Made by a program: the position numbers and the translations under genes. Shown here one piece after another: positions 51,014 to 60,984 of a stretch of 64,000 nucleotides of DNA. Position 1 is the first letter of the stretch. Every line of letters begins with the position of its first letter. The DNA is from Gammaproteobacteria bacterium (GTDB lineage: Bacteria > Pseudomonadota > Gammaproteobacteria > UBA6429 > Thiohalophilaceae): assembly GCA_024275915.1 (NCBI GenBank), contig JAJRYG010000058.1, positions 1 through 64,000 on the forward strand, read 5' to 3'. The notes under the pieces were generated by a model. It saw only the letters and a list, made by a program, of their open reading frames with translations, was not told where the DNA came from and did no database searches.

Positions 51014-51979
51014 TCAGCCTTTGGTGGAGCTGGCCCGTGTGTGAGGCGGAAGTTGCAGCATGTCCTTGCCCTGTTGCAGCAGGAAATCGAGAAAGGTTCG
51101 TGGTACCAGTGGCAGCTTCTTGCCCTTGAGGTGCACCGCATACCAGCTGCGTATGAGAGGGAAGCCTTCCACATCCAGTACGGCAATGTGATCCCCTTCC
51201 AGTTCCAGGCGCAGGTTGTGGCGTGACAGCACCGACAGTCCCAGACCGGCCATCACCGCCTGCTTGATGGCCTCGCTGCTGCCCAGCTCCATGTAGGCAT
51301 TGACCTTGAGCCCGTGTTCGGCAAACAGCCGATCGACCGCCTGCCGGGTTCCCGAGCCCGGTTCCCGCACCACGAAACGTTCTTCACTCAGCCGCTCCAG
51401 CGAAATGGACTTGCACTTTGTCAACGGGTGCTGAGGATTGGCCACCACCACCAGTTCGTTGTCGACAAACGGGTAGGCCTCCACCTCCAGGTGTTCAGGC
51501 ACCTGGCCCATGATCAACAGGTCATCCTCGTTGGATTTCAGGCGCCCCAGTACCTTGGAGCGGTTGGTGACGGTCAGATGAGGTTCGACCTGCGGGTGCT
51601 CGGTGATGAACGTTCCAAGCAGGTGGGGCATGAAATATTTGGCCGTGGTGATGACGGCAATGCGCAGCGGCCCCTTTACCACCTGTTCAAGCTCGTTGGT
51701 GGCTTCCTCCAGCGATACCATGCGATCGAGGATGTCCCGGGCCGCGGCATACACCTCCCGACCCACCGGGGTAGGCTGGATGTGTCGGCCCACCTGATCC
51801 AGCAGGGGCTGGCCGAGTGTCTCGGACAACTTCTTGATTTGCATGGAAATAGTGGGTTGGGTGAGATGCAGCTCCTCGGCTGCGCGGGTGTAGCCACCGA
51901 GGCGGATCACGGTCTCGAGGATCTGCAGCTGGCGCAGGGTGACGTGGCGGATGAGTTTGTCGGCGGTGGAATAGGACAT
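51014..51979 (-). CDS. cbbR: LysR-family regulator, divergent from RuBisCO operon
   Basis: HVTLRQLQILETVIRLGGYTRAAEELHLTQPTISMQIKKLSETLGQPLLDQ; divergent from cbbL. Confidence 0.92.
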   Translation of the reverse strand: MSYSTADKLIRHVTLRQLQILETVIRLGGYTRAAEELHLTQPTISMQIKKLSETLGQPLLDQVGRHIQPTPVGREVYAAARDILDRMVSLEEATNELEQVVKGPLRIAVITTAKYFMPHLLGTFITEHPQVEPHLTVTNRSKVLGRLKSNEDDLLIMGQVPEHLEVEAYPFVDNELVVVANPQHPLTKCKSISLERLSEERFVVREPGSGTRQAVDRLFAEHGLKVNAYMELGSSEAIKQAVMAGLGLSVLSRHNLRLELEGDHIAVLDVEGFPLIRSWYAVHLKGKKLPLVPRTFLDFLLQQGKDMLQLPPHTRASSTKG

Positions 51980-52000
51980 AGGCGATCATCTATGTTAACA

Positions 52001-52023
52001 ATAGAAACCATTGATTTCTATTT
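52001..52023. promoter_or_regulatory. Candidate CbbR operator in cbbR-cbbL intergenic region
   Basis: Perfect inverted repeat AATAGAAA-ccattga-TTTCTATT located between divergent cbbR and cbbL. Confidence 0.6.
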
Positions 52024-52102
52024 ATAACCGGGTTTGCGCATTATGTCTACCCACGCGGTAAGTGCCGCGACATAACTCATTTGATGAACACTGGAGAGCA
52101 AA

Positions 52103-53521
52103 ATGGCTAAAACTTATGACGCGGGTGTAAAAGAATACCGCGAAACGTACTGGATGCCGGATTATACCCCGAAAGACACGGATATTCTGGCCTGTTTTAA
52201 GGTAACACCGCAGGACGGTGTTCCTCGTGAAGAAGTGGCCGCTGCCGTGGCTGCCGAGTCCTCGACCGGTACCTGGACCACGGTCTGGACCGACCTGCTG
52301 ACCGACCTGGACTATTATAAAGGCCGTGCCTACGCCATCGAAGACGTACCGGGCGACGACACCTGTTTCTATGCCTTTATTGCCTACCCCATCGATCTGT
52401 TCGAAGAAGGTTCGGTCGTCAACGTCATGACCTCACTGGTTGGTAACGTATTCGGCTTCAAGGCCCTGCGTGCCCTGCGCCTGGAAGACGTACGCTTCCC
52501 GCTGGCCTACGTGATGACCTGTAATGGGCCGCCACAGGGTATCCAGGTCGAACGTGACATGCTCAACAAGTATGGCCGTCCGCTGCTGGGTTGTACCATC
52601 AAGCCGAAACTGGGTCTGTCTGCCAAGAACTACGGCCGTGCCTGCTACGAAGGCCTGCGTGGTGGTCTGGACTTTACCAAGGACGACGAAAACGTCAACT
52701 CCCAGCCGTTCATGCGCTGGCGTCACCGTTTCGACTTCGTTATGGAAGCCATCCAGAAAGCCGAAGCCGAAACCGGTGAGCGCAAGGGTCACTACCTGAA
52801 CGTAACTGCACCGACTTCTGACGAAATGATGAAACGTGCCGAATACGCCAAGGAAATCGGCGCACCCATCATCATGCACGATTACATCACCGGTGGCTGG
52901 GCAGCCAACACCCAGCTGGCACAGTGGTGTCAGGACAATGGCATGTTGCTGCATATCCATCGTGCCATGCATGCGGTACTCGATCGCAACCCGCACCACG
53001 GCATCCACTTCCGTGTACTGACCAAGATCCTGCGTCTGTCCGGTGGTGACCATCTGCATTCCGGCACAGTTGTCGGCAAGCTCGAAGGTGACCGCGATGC
53101 CACGCTGGGCTGGATTGACATCATGCGTGACTCTTACGTCAAAGAAGACCGTTCACGCGGTATCTTCTTCGACCAGGACTGGGGCGCAATGCCTGGTGTC
53201 CTGCCCGTCGCTTCCGGTGGCATTCACGTCTGGCATATGCCGGCACTGGTCAGCATCTTTGGTGATGACTCTGTCCTGCAGTTCGGCGGTGGTACGCTGG
53301 GTCACCCCTGGGGTAATGCCGCTGGCGCCGCTGCCAACCGTGTTGCCGTTGAAGCCTGTGTCGAAGCCCGCAACATGGGTCGTGAACTGGAAAAAGAAGG
53401 CAAGGACATCCTCACCGCTGCCGCCAAGCACAGCCCCGAGCTGGCCGCTGCGATGGAAACCTGGAAGGAAATCAAGTTTGAATTCGACACTGTCGACAAG
53501 CTGGACGTTTCTCACAAGTAA
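52103..53521 (+). CDS. cbbL: RuBisCO form I large subunit
   Basis: 472 aa; [73 protein letters not shown]. Confidence 0.98.
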   Translation: MAKTYDAGVKEYRETYWMPDYTPKDTDILACFKVTPQDGVPREEVAAAVAAESSTGTWTTVWTDLLTDLDYYKGRAYAIEDVPGDDTCFYAFIAYPIDLFEEGSVVNVMTSLVGNVFGFKALRALRLEDVRFPLAYVMTCNGPPQGIQVERDMLNKYGRPLLGCTIKPKLGLSAKNYGRACYEGLRGGLDFTKDDENVNSQPFMRWRHRFDFVMEAIQKAEAETGERKGHYLNVTAPTSDEMMKRAEYAKEIGAPIIMHDYITGGWAANTQLAQWCQDNGMLLHIHRAMHAVLDRNPHHGIHFRVLTKILRLSGGDHLHSGTVVGKLEGDRDATLGWIDIMRDSYVKEDRSRGIFFDQDWGAMPGVLPVASGGIHVWHMPALVSIFGDDSVLQFGGGTLGHPWGNAAGAAANRVAVEACVEARNMGRELEKEGKDILTAAAKHSPELAAAMETWKEIKFEFDTVDKLDVSHK

Positions 53522-53530
53522 TCGCCTTGC

Positions 53531-53560
53531 CCGGTACAGTGCCAGTTGGCACTGTACCGG
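53531..53560 (+). other. Perfect 13-bp-stem hairpin between cbbL and cbbS
   Basis: CCGGTACAGTGCC-AGTT-GGCACTGTACCGG. Confidence 0.9.
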
Positions 53561-53597
53561 CCAACAAAATTAAAGTTATTTATTCAGGAGCAATAAC

Positions 53598-53945
53598 ATG
53601 CAAGATTATCAGTCAAGCTTGAGTGATCCCTCGAGCCGCAAGTTTGAAACCTTTTCCTACTTGCCCGAATTTACCCCCGAGCAGATCCGCGCGCAGATCG
53701 AATACATCGTCAGCAAGGGCTGGAACCCGGGTATCGAACACACCGAACCGGAAAACGCCAGTGGCCACTACTGGTACATGTGGAAACTGCCCATGTTTGG
53801 TGAAACCGATGTGGATGCCATTCTGAAGGAAGTCGAAGCCTGTCACGCAGCACATCCGAACAATCACGTTCGTCTGCTGGGCTTTGACAACTTTGCCCAG
53901 TCTGCAGGTGCATCAATGGTTATCTACCGCGGTAAAACCGTCTAG
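53598..53945 (+). CDS. cbbS: RuBisCO form I small subunit
   Basis: 115 aa; [68 protein letters not shown]. Confidence 0.98.
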   Translation: MQDYQSSLSDPSSRKFETFSYLPEFTPEQIRAQIEYIVSKGWNPGIEHTEPENASGHYWYMWKLPMFGETDVDAILKEVEACHAAHPNNHVRLLGFDNFAQSAGASMVIYRGKTV

Positions 53946-53956
53946 GTTTAGCCATT

Positions 53957-53998
53957 CTGGAAAGCCCGGCCGCAATATGGCGGTCGGGACTTTTCCAG
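53957..53998 (+). other. Imperfect hairpin between cbbS and downstream small ORF
   Basis: CTGGAAAGCCCGGCCGCA-ata-TGGCGGTCGGGACTTTTCCAG. Confidence 0.75.
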
Positions 53999-54042
53999 CC
54001 AACAGAAGTTCAACCAGCAGCAAGGGTTAAAAGAGGTAAAGC

Positions 54043-54354
54043 ATGAGCAAACCGGATCGCTATGTCGGGATTGATAACGATATCAATGGTGGCATGACCA
54101 CTATCGGCAAAATCATCAGGGATGCCAGGGTATTTGGCCTCATCGATGAATCAGAAACCTGTGAAGGCTGGAACCTAGCCGGGATTGACGCTTTGTTGCA
54201 AAAGGTCAATGCCGAGTGGGACAAGTATGGCTGCCTGGTCAGCAATTTGCCGGAGGAACTGGCAACGCGCCATCGCGATATTCATGGTGCGGCATTTGAA
54301 AAAGCCAAGGCCGCCGGTTGGTCCGGTGAAATTGAAACCGGTGATGAGGAATAA
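54043..54354 (+). CDS. Small conserved-looking protein between cbbS and cbbQ
   Basis: 103 aa ORF with clear ribosome-binding context (aaagaggtaaagcATG), between cbbS and cbbQ on the same strand. Confidence 0.8.
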   Translation: MSKPDRYVGIDNDINGGMTTIGKIIRDARVFGLIDESETCEGWNLAGIDALLQKVNAEWDKYGCLVSNLPEELATRHRDIHGAAFEKAKAAGWSGEIETGDEE

Positions 54355-54400
54355 GCGGCATTCCTGCCAAGAGTCAAACCAATATCGAGTGGAAAAGATT

Positions 54401-55216
54401 ATGTCTGATACAAGTGTAGATCCAAAACAGTACATCATTAAGGACGAGCCTTTTTACCAGCCAGTTGGCAAGGAAGTCGAATACTACGAAGCGGCATACA
54501 ATGCCCGCATGCCGATGATGCTCAAGGGTCCGACCGGCTGTGGCAAGTCCCGTTTTGTTGAATACATGGCATGGAAAATGGGCAAGCCACTGATCACCGT
54601 GGCCTGTAACGAAGACATGACTGCCTCGGATCTGGTGGGACGTTTTCTGCTCGACAAGGATGGCACCAAATGGCAGGACGGTCCCCTGACCACCGCTGCC
54701 CGCATTGGCGCCATCTGCTATCTGGACGAAGTGGTCGAAGCCCGGCAGGACACCACCGTGGTGATCCATCCGCTGACCGATCACCGCCGTTCACTGCCGC
54801 TGGACAAGAAGGGTGAACTCATCGAGGCCCACCCGGACTTTCAGCTGGTGATTTCCTACAACCCCGGTTATCAGAGCCTGATGAAGGATCTCAAGCAGTC
54901 CACCAAGCAGCGTTTTGGTGGCCTGAATTTCGACTACCCCGAAACCGAACTGGAAGTGGCCATTGTAGCCAAAGAATCCGGTGTCGATGAAACCATGGCC
55001 GAAAAACTGGTGCAGATTGCCCACCGTGCCCGCAATCTCAAGGGCCACGGCCTCGATGAGGGAATCTCCACCCGCCTGCTGGTCTATGCCGGCCAGCTCA
55101 TCAGCAAGGGCGTCGATCCGGAAGCGGCCTGTACCATTACCATGGTGACTCCGTTGACCGATGATCCGGACATGCAGGATACCCTGAATGCGGCGGTGCA
55201 GACATTCCTGGGATAA
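54401..55216 (+). CDS. cbbQ: RuBisCO activase AAA+ subunit CbbQ
   Basis: YYEAAYNARMPMMLKGPTGCGKSRFVEYMAWKMGKPLITVACNEDMTASDLVGRFLLD; CYLDEVVEARQDTTVVIHPLTDHRR. Confidence 0.95.
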   Translation: MSDTSVDPKQYIIKDEPFYQPVGKEVEYYEAAYNARMPMMLKGPTGCGKSRFVEYMAWKMGKPLITVACNEDMTASDLVGRFLLDKDGTKWQDGPLTTAARIGAICYLDEVVEARQDTTVVIHPLTDHRRSLPLDKKGELIEAHPDFQLVISYNPGYQSLMKDLKQSTKQRFGGLNFDYPETELEVAIVAKESGVDETMAEKLVQIAHRARNLKGHGLDEGISTRLLVYAGQLISKGVDPEAACTITMVTPLTDDPDMQDTLNAAVQTFLG

Positions 55217-55344
55217 GACACAGCCCGGTTCCTTGCCGCCAGTTGCCAGCCCGCCATGGCTGAACATCGCAAGGGGTATCCAGTACAAGGTGCCGAGCAA
55301 AGTCTCGACAAAAATCGTTCAACTCTATCTTATGGTGTGCATTG

Positions 55345-57702
55345 ATGTCGTCCGTCAAGCTTGAAGATTACGCGGAATTCCTGGAGCAGGCCGTACCCGA
55401 AGTCAGGGATGTGCTCGAAAGCACGTTTCACGAAGCGGCCCGCATCATGTCACCGGCCGGGCTGGCCGATTACATGGATGGTGCCAGAGCCCTGACCAAT
55501 CTTGGCCGGGGTCATGATCTGGTAATAACCTACCTGGAAGAAATGCCACTGGTGGCCAAGGAATGTGGCGAGGACATCATTCCCGATGTCATCACCGCGG
55601 CGATGAAAGTCTCGTCCATGACCTCGGGCGAGGTCATTACCCTGCTGTTTGCCAGCCTGCCTTCCGTATCCCGGCACCTTGGGGATGCCCAGCTGGTGCG
55701 CGGTTACCTGACCCTGATCCACCAGCTGGCTTCCACCGCCGCACGTGGTCTGCGGCCCATGCTCAACCACATCGATGAACTGCTCTCCAAGCTGACCCTC
55801 AGCGGCCTGCGCCGCTGGGCCAACTTCGGTGCCCAGGCTTACCGTCGGGATTTCAATAACCTGACTTCCTATTTCAATCTGGAGTCGGCAGACAGTCGTG
55901 CCATGGTGGAAAAGGAACGCCGTGGTGTGCTGTTTGTCAAAATCCAGCGCAAGATCAACTTCTACCTGCGTGCCCTGTGGGGGCGTGATTTCTTCCTGCG
56001 CCCCACCGGTGCCGACTACACGGATTTTCGCCCCTATATCGAAGATCGCATTCTCCACGTGCCTGATGCACTGGATGATATCGGTCCCAAGGACAATGCC
56101 ATTGCCGGCCTTGAAGTCTATCGTGCCACCGCCGCACACATGGCATCACACATGATCTATTCGACCTGCTCGGTATCGGCCGAACAACTCAGCCCGGCAC
56201 AGATGTTCTTTGTCGGCCTGCTCGAAGATGCCCGTGTGGAGTACAAGGCGGTACAGAGTTTTCCTGGGCTGAAAAAGCTCTGGTCTTCCATCATGCAGGT
56301 GGAATACGAGGAGCCCGTTGAACATGAAACCGTACCGGTACTGGAACACCTGGCCCTGCAACTGCTCGATTGCAACGTCAAGGGTGAGGACGAACAGCTC
56401 AATGGCTTTGTCGAAAAATTTCATGCTGAAATCGAGTCCAACCAGGACGACAACCATTTTTCCTGGATGATGGGGATTGAACTGTACAACCTGTTTGCCG
56501 GTCGCAAGGCAGTACCGAGTCTGCGTATCCTCGAGCGTTACCGTATTCCATATCGTGATGACAACCGGATCATCTGGCACTTCGAAGACATCGACTGGAA
56601 CAAGAGTTTCGAATACATTGCCGCCAGCCAGCGCCAGGTGCGCAAGCATGTCAGTGTCATCGAAATGGCCAACGAGGTGGATTGCGAGCTGGCCGGGGAC
56701 GATGCCCAGGAAATCTGGGTGTGTTCGACAGAAATGCGCCCCTACGAGGACGACCTGACTGACAACACCAAAAGCTTCAACGAAATGTGGGGCAAGGAGC
56801 CGGTCTCGGAACCTTTCCACTATCACGAATGGGATTATCAGATCCAGCTGCATCGGCCCGACTGGGCCACGGTCTACGAGCGCCGACAGCCCAAGGGGGA
56901 CCCGGAACAGATCGACAATATTCTGACCGAGCACAAACCCATTGCCCACCGGATTCGCCAGATCATCGATCTGCTGACGCCGGCAGGTGTCCAGCGCGAG
57001 CGCGGCATGGAGGATGGTGATGAAATCGACATCAATGCAGCGGTCGATGCCATGGTGGCCTTGCGCATGGGCGAACAGCCCAGCCCGCGCATCACCATGC
57101 GCAACGTGTTGAAGACCCGTGATCTGGCCGTGGTGGTCTTGCTGGATCTTTCCGAATCCACCAATGAAAAAATCGGCAATTCCGAAAAAACCGTACTGGA
57201 GCTGACCCGTGAAGCGGCGACCCTGGTATCCACGGCAATCGAAGGTATCGGTGATCCCTTTGCCCTGCATGGTTTTGCCTCGGATGGTCGCCATGATGTG
57301 CAGTATTACCGCTTCAAGGACTTCAACCAGCACTTCGATGACGAGGCCAAGGCCCGCCTGGCCGGCATGAAAGGTGGTCTGTCCACCCGCATGGGTGCCG
57401 CGCTGCGTCACGCCGGCCATCATCTGCTCAAACAGCAGGAAAAACGCAAGCTGATCCTGCTGGTTACCGACGGTGAACCGGCAGACATCGACGAGATGGA
57501 TCCCCAGCACCTGCGCCACGATACCAAGAAGGCAGTGGAAGAACTGTACTCCACCGGCGTGCTGACCTACTGTCTGACACTGGACCCCCATGCCGACAAC
57601 TATGTCAAGCGCATCTTTGGTGAGAACAACTATACGGTCATCGAGCATGTGGATCGACTGCCGGAACAGCTACCCCTGCTGTTTGCCAGTCTCACCGGCT
57701 AA
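55345..57702 (+). CDS. cbbO: RuBisCO activase vWA-domain subunit CbbO
   Basis: C-terminal vWA AVVVLLDLSESTNEKIG..LILLVTDGEPADIDEMD; directly follows cbbQ. Confidence 0.93.
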   Translation: MSSVKLEDYAEFLEQAVPEVRDVLESTFHEAARIMSPAGLADYMDGARALTNLGRGHDLVITYLEEMPLVAKECGEDIIPDVITAAMKVSSMTSGEVITLLFASLPSVSRHLGDAQLVRGYLTLIHQLASTAARGLRPMLNHIDELLSKLTLSGLRRWANFGAQAYRRDFNNLTSYFNLESADSRAMVEKERRGVLFVKIQRKINFYLRALWGRDFFLRPTGADYTDFRPYIEDRILHVPDALDDIGPKDNAIAGLEVYRATAAHMASHMIYSTCSVSAEQLSPAQMFFVGLLEDARVEYKAVQSFPGLKKLWSSIMQVEYEEPVEHETVPVLEHLALQLLDCNVKGEDEQLNGFVEKFHAEIESNQDDNHFSWMMGIELYNLFAGRKAVPSLRILERYRIPYRDDNRIIWHFEDIDWNKSFEYIAASQRQVRKHVSVIEMANEVDCELAGDDAQEIWVCSTEMRPYEDDLTDNTKSFNEMWGKEPVSEPFHYHEWDYQIQLHRPDWATVYERRQPKGDPEQIDNILTEHKPIAHRIRQIIDLLTPAGVQRERGMEDGDEIDINAAVDAMVALRMGEQPSPRITMRNVLKTRDLAVVVLLDLSESTNEKIGNSEKTVLELTREAATLVSTAIEGIGDPFALHGFASDGRHDVQYYRFKDFNQHFDDEAKARLAGMKGGLSTRMGAALRHAGHHLLKQQEKRKLILLVTDGEPADIDEMDPQHLRHDTKKAVEELYSTGVLTYCLTLDPHADNYVKRIFGENNYTVIEHVDRLPEQLPLLFASLTG

Positions 57703-57721
57703 GGGGTACGGGGCGAGGGCG

Positions 57722-58075
57722 ATGACCACACGTATCGAGGACATGCCTGTTTATGCCGAGCGTCGTGTGGATATCGACGCGGCCCTGTACAACCTGTGGC
57801 GCCGTGCCCGCATGCACCTGGAGATGCCGCTGCGCGTCGAGCTGCCGACACTCAGGCAACTGGCCCTGATCATCGAGGAAGACTGCTGGGTAGTGGTGGA
57901 TCAGACTCATTACGATTTGCCGGTGCTGGCCTGGGTTGAATTTCAGGATAGCGGCCGCACCACACTACACACGCCAGTGAGCTGTACCCTGAACTACTAT
58001 CATTACATGGCCAGCAGTCTGCGGGAAAAAGTACTGGCCCTGATGCGTGATGAACTGGACACTCGCCTGGCCTGA
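57722..58075 (+). CDS. Hypothetical protein in cbb operon
   Basis: 117 aa ORF 19 bp after cbbO, same strand. Confidence 0.7.
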   Translation: MTTRIEDMPVYAERRVDIDAALYNLWRRARMHLEMPLRVELPTLRQLALIIEEDCWVVVDQTHYDLPVLAWVEFQDSGRTTLHTPVSCTLNYYHYMASSLREKVLALMRDELDTRLA

Positions 58076-58112
58076 TGATTCTGATGACCTCTAGTGAGAA
58101 GGACAAAAAAAG

Positions 58113-58988
58113 ATGAAACGAATTGCCCTTTTTCTGCTGACCAATATCGGTGTATTGATTGTTCTGAGCATTTCCATGCGCCTGCTCGGGCTGGAAAGCT
58201 ACTTTACCGCCAATTATGGCCTGGACCTGGGTAACCTGCTGGCTTTCGCCGCCATCATCGGCTTTGCCGGTTCGTTCATTTCCCTGGCCATGTCCAAATG
58301 GAGTGCCAAGTTCATGACCGGTGCCAGGGTCATTACCCAGCCCGCCAATGCCACCGAGGCTTGGTTGCTGGAGACCGTGCGTCGTCAGGCCGAGCAGGCC
58401 GGTATTGGCATGCCCGAGGTGGCCATCTACCCGGCTCCGGATATCAATGCCTTTGCCACCGGCATGTCGCGCAACAATGCCCTGGTGGCGGTGAGTGCCG
58501 GTTTGCTGTCCGGCATGCGGCGGGATGAGGCCGAAGCCGTGCTGGCCCACGAAATCAGCCATGTTGCCAATGGTGACATGGTCACTATGGCGCTGATCCA
58601 GGGTGTGGTCAACACTTTCGTGGTGTTCCTGTCACGGGTCATCGGCTGGGTAGTGGATCGGCTGGTATTCAAGAACGAAGAGGGTCCGGGCATCGGTTAC
58701 TGGGTCACGACCATCGTGGCCGAGATTTTTCTCGCCTTCCTGGCCAGTGCCGTGGTCATGTGGTTCAGCCGCCAGCGTGAATTCCGTGCCGATGCCGGTT
58801 CTGCCCATCTGGTGGGACGGGAGAAGATGATTGCCGCGCTGCAACGCCTGCAGTCGGCACACGAAAGCCACCTGCCGGATCAGCTGGCGGCCTTCGGCAT
58901 TGCCGGTGGTGGCGCCCAGGGCTGGCGTCGCCTGTTTCTTTCCCATCCGCCCCTGCAGGAGCGAATTGCCGCCTTGCGTAACGGATAA
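58113..58988 (+). CDS. htpX: Protease HtpX (M48)
   Basis: [57 protein letters not shown]. Confidence 0.95.
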   Translation: MKRIALFLLTNIGVLIVLSISMRLLGLESYFTANYGLDLGNLLAFAAIIGFAGSFISLAMSKWSAKFMTGARVITQPANATEAWLLETVRRQAEQAGIGMPEVAIYPAPDINAFATGMSRNNALVAVSAGLLSGMRRDEAEAVLAHEISHVANGDMVTMALIQGVVNTFVVFLSRVIGWVVDRLVFKNEEGPGIGYWVTTIVAEIFLAFLASAVVMWFSRQREFRADAGSAHLVGREKMIAALQRLQSAHESHLPDQLAAFGIAGGGAQGWRRLFLSHPPLQERIAALRNG

Positions 58989-59024
58989 CCCCAACCCATG
59001 CATTCAAATAAAAGGTAACACCCT

Positions 59025-60257
59025 ATGCCCCTCGTCGACATGAAAGACATGCTCCAGCATGCCTACAATCATGGCTATGCCGTTGGTGCCTTTGAGCTGG
59101 TGAGCCTGGATTTTCTCGAAGGCATTATGATGGCGGCCGAGAGGGCACGCGCACCGGTGATCCTGAGTCTGGCTGAAACCCATTTCAAACGATTCAACTT
59201 CCCGCTCATCATGCCCGCCGTTGAAGCCGCTGCCAGACGAGCCCAGGTACCGGTGGCAATACATTTCGATCATGGCGCGAGTCTCGACTCCGCCATCGAT
59301 GGAATCAATCGGGGCTGCAATGGCGTGCTGGTGGATCTTTCCCACCTGGATTTTGCCGAGAATACCCGCCTCACCAAACAGGTGGTGGAAACAGCTCACG
59401 CCTGTGGTGTGGCGGTGGAAGGTGAGCTGGGCTATGTTCCCGGTGTCGAAGGAGAAGGGGCCGAGACTTTCCCGGGGGAACTGGCACATACCTCACTGGC
59501 CGAAGCCCGTGCCTATGTGGAACGCACCGGCGTGGACTTTCTCGCCGTATCCATCGGCACGGTACACGGCCGCATGAAAGGCAAGCCCAGACTGGATTAC
59601 ACACGGCTCAAGCAGATCAACGAAGCACTGGGTATGCCGTTGGTCATTCACGGCGGCAGCGGCCTGTCCGATGATCAATACCGTCGTCTTATCGCCAATG
59701 GTGTTACCAAGATCAACTACTATTCTGCACTGGCCGAGGTGGCGGCAAAACAGATCCGGGAAAATCTTGGCAAGGAAAAGCAAGCAAGCTATACCAGCCT
59801 GAGCCGAGACGTTAACCATGCCGTGGCCAGTGAGGTGGATCGATGCATGCGCCTGTGGGGAGCAGCCGGTAGGGCTGCCGAGGTTCTTGCCCAATGTCAG
59901 TCCTGGATCCCGGTGGAACACCAGATCGTCTACAGCATCGAAGGCAAGGATCAGGCCAGGGCAGAGATGATCATTGCCGAAGGCCTCCATGTCTTCTCGA
60001 ATATACCCGGGGTTCGCGAGGTGTTCAGCTGCGAAGCGGTTCAAGACAAGGGCAGCCACCACTATTCCTGGCTGGTGCGTTTTTGTCATCCGGCAGTTAT
60101 CGAAAGTTATCGCAACAACCCCGACTACATTGCCTTCGCCGACAAACTCCTCAGACAGATTGACGGCAAACTGAGCAGTACCGATTTTCAGACCATTGAA
60201 CCTGCAGCTGTACCTGTCCCTGTCGAAGAGATAAACCGGAAAAAGATCGTGCTTTAG
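59025..60257 (+). CDS. Class II fructose-bisphosphate aldolase-like protein with C-terminal Dabb-like domain
   Basis: Aldolase: VPVAIHFDHGASLDSAIDGINRGCNGVLVDLSHL, VEGELGYVPG, SIGTVHGRMKGKPRLDYTRL, VIHGGSGLSDDQYRRLIANGVTKINYYS; C-term VEHQIVYSIEG..GVREVFSCEAVQDKGSHHYSWLVRFCHPAVIESYRNNPDYIAFADKLLR. Confidence 0.82.
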   Translation: MPLVDMKDMLQHAYNHGYAVGAFELVSLDFLEGIMMAAERARAPVILSLAETHFKRFNFPLIMPAVEAAARRAQVPVAIHFDHGASLDSAIDGINRGCNGVLVDLSHLDFAENTRLTKQVVETAHACGVAVEGELGYVPGVEGEGAETFPGELAHTSLAEARAYVERTGVDFLAVSIGTVHGRMKGKPRLDYTRLKQINEALGMPLVIHGGSGLSDDQYRRLIANGVTKINYYSALAEVAAKQIRENLGKEKQASYTSLSRDVNHAVASEVDRCMRLWGAAGRAAEVLAQCQSWIPVEHQIVYSIEGKDQARAEMIIAEGLHVFSNIPGVREVFSCEAVQDKGSHHYSWLVRFCHPAVIESYRNNPDYIAFADKLLRQIDGKLSSTDFQTIEPAAVPVPVEEINRKKIVL

Positions 60258-60984
60258 AATCGACCTTGTCAATACGGGGTCGGACCAAACTAACTCCTTG
60301 AAATAAATAATAAATACCAGGAAAAAAGTCTGTTTTAATGGCTTAAACGCACCTTTTTGGCAGCAAAAACAACACTGTAAGAAACGAAAAATCGAAAGGG
60401 AAAGAGGAAATCAGGGACACACATTGGAACCCTGCGACACAAATGACAACCTCACCCGAAAAATAGAAATGAGAAATTTGGGACCCACACATTGAAACCA
60501 CCAGGATAATGACCTTCTGCAATACCAGGCTGGAGATTTAATCCAAAACGAGAGGAACTGGTAAAGATTCAAGGGAAATTGATGAGTCTGTGCAACAATT
60601 CCCTGAATAAAAGTGCGCCAGGTGATACTGGGCCACAGACTAACCAGTCAGTGGAAGGGGAAGGCAGCCGTTCATCTATGCCGGGCTTGCGCGACAAAAT
60701 GAGGCACACTTTGACAAACCCTGACATCATCAAAATATTGCTAACGGCTATATTTTGATGTCAATGGATGGATGTCCCCGTTTTCGCGTTTTCGTTCGGT
60801 TTTCAGCTGCAGGACGATGTGCAGGAGGCACAAGTATCGCGAGAGGATGCCTGGCGCGACCCTGGCTGTGGAGTCTGCGGGGATGTATTCACGGCGTGTC
60901 ATGAGAAGTTTCATTGTCCGGGAGGTGGCGACTGAAAAATCTTGTCCCGGCCCTGGCGAGTGATCTGATATTCGGAACAGCTAC

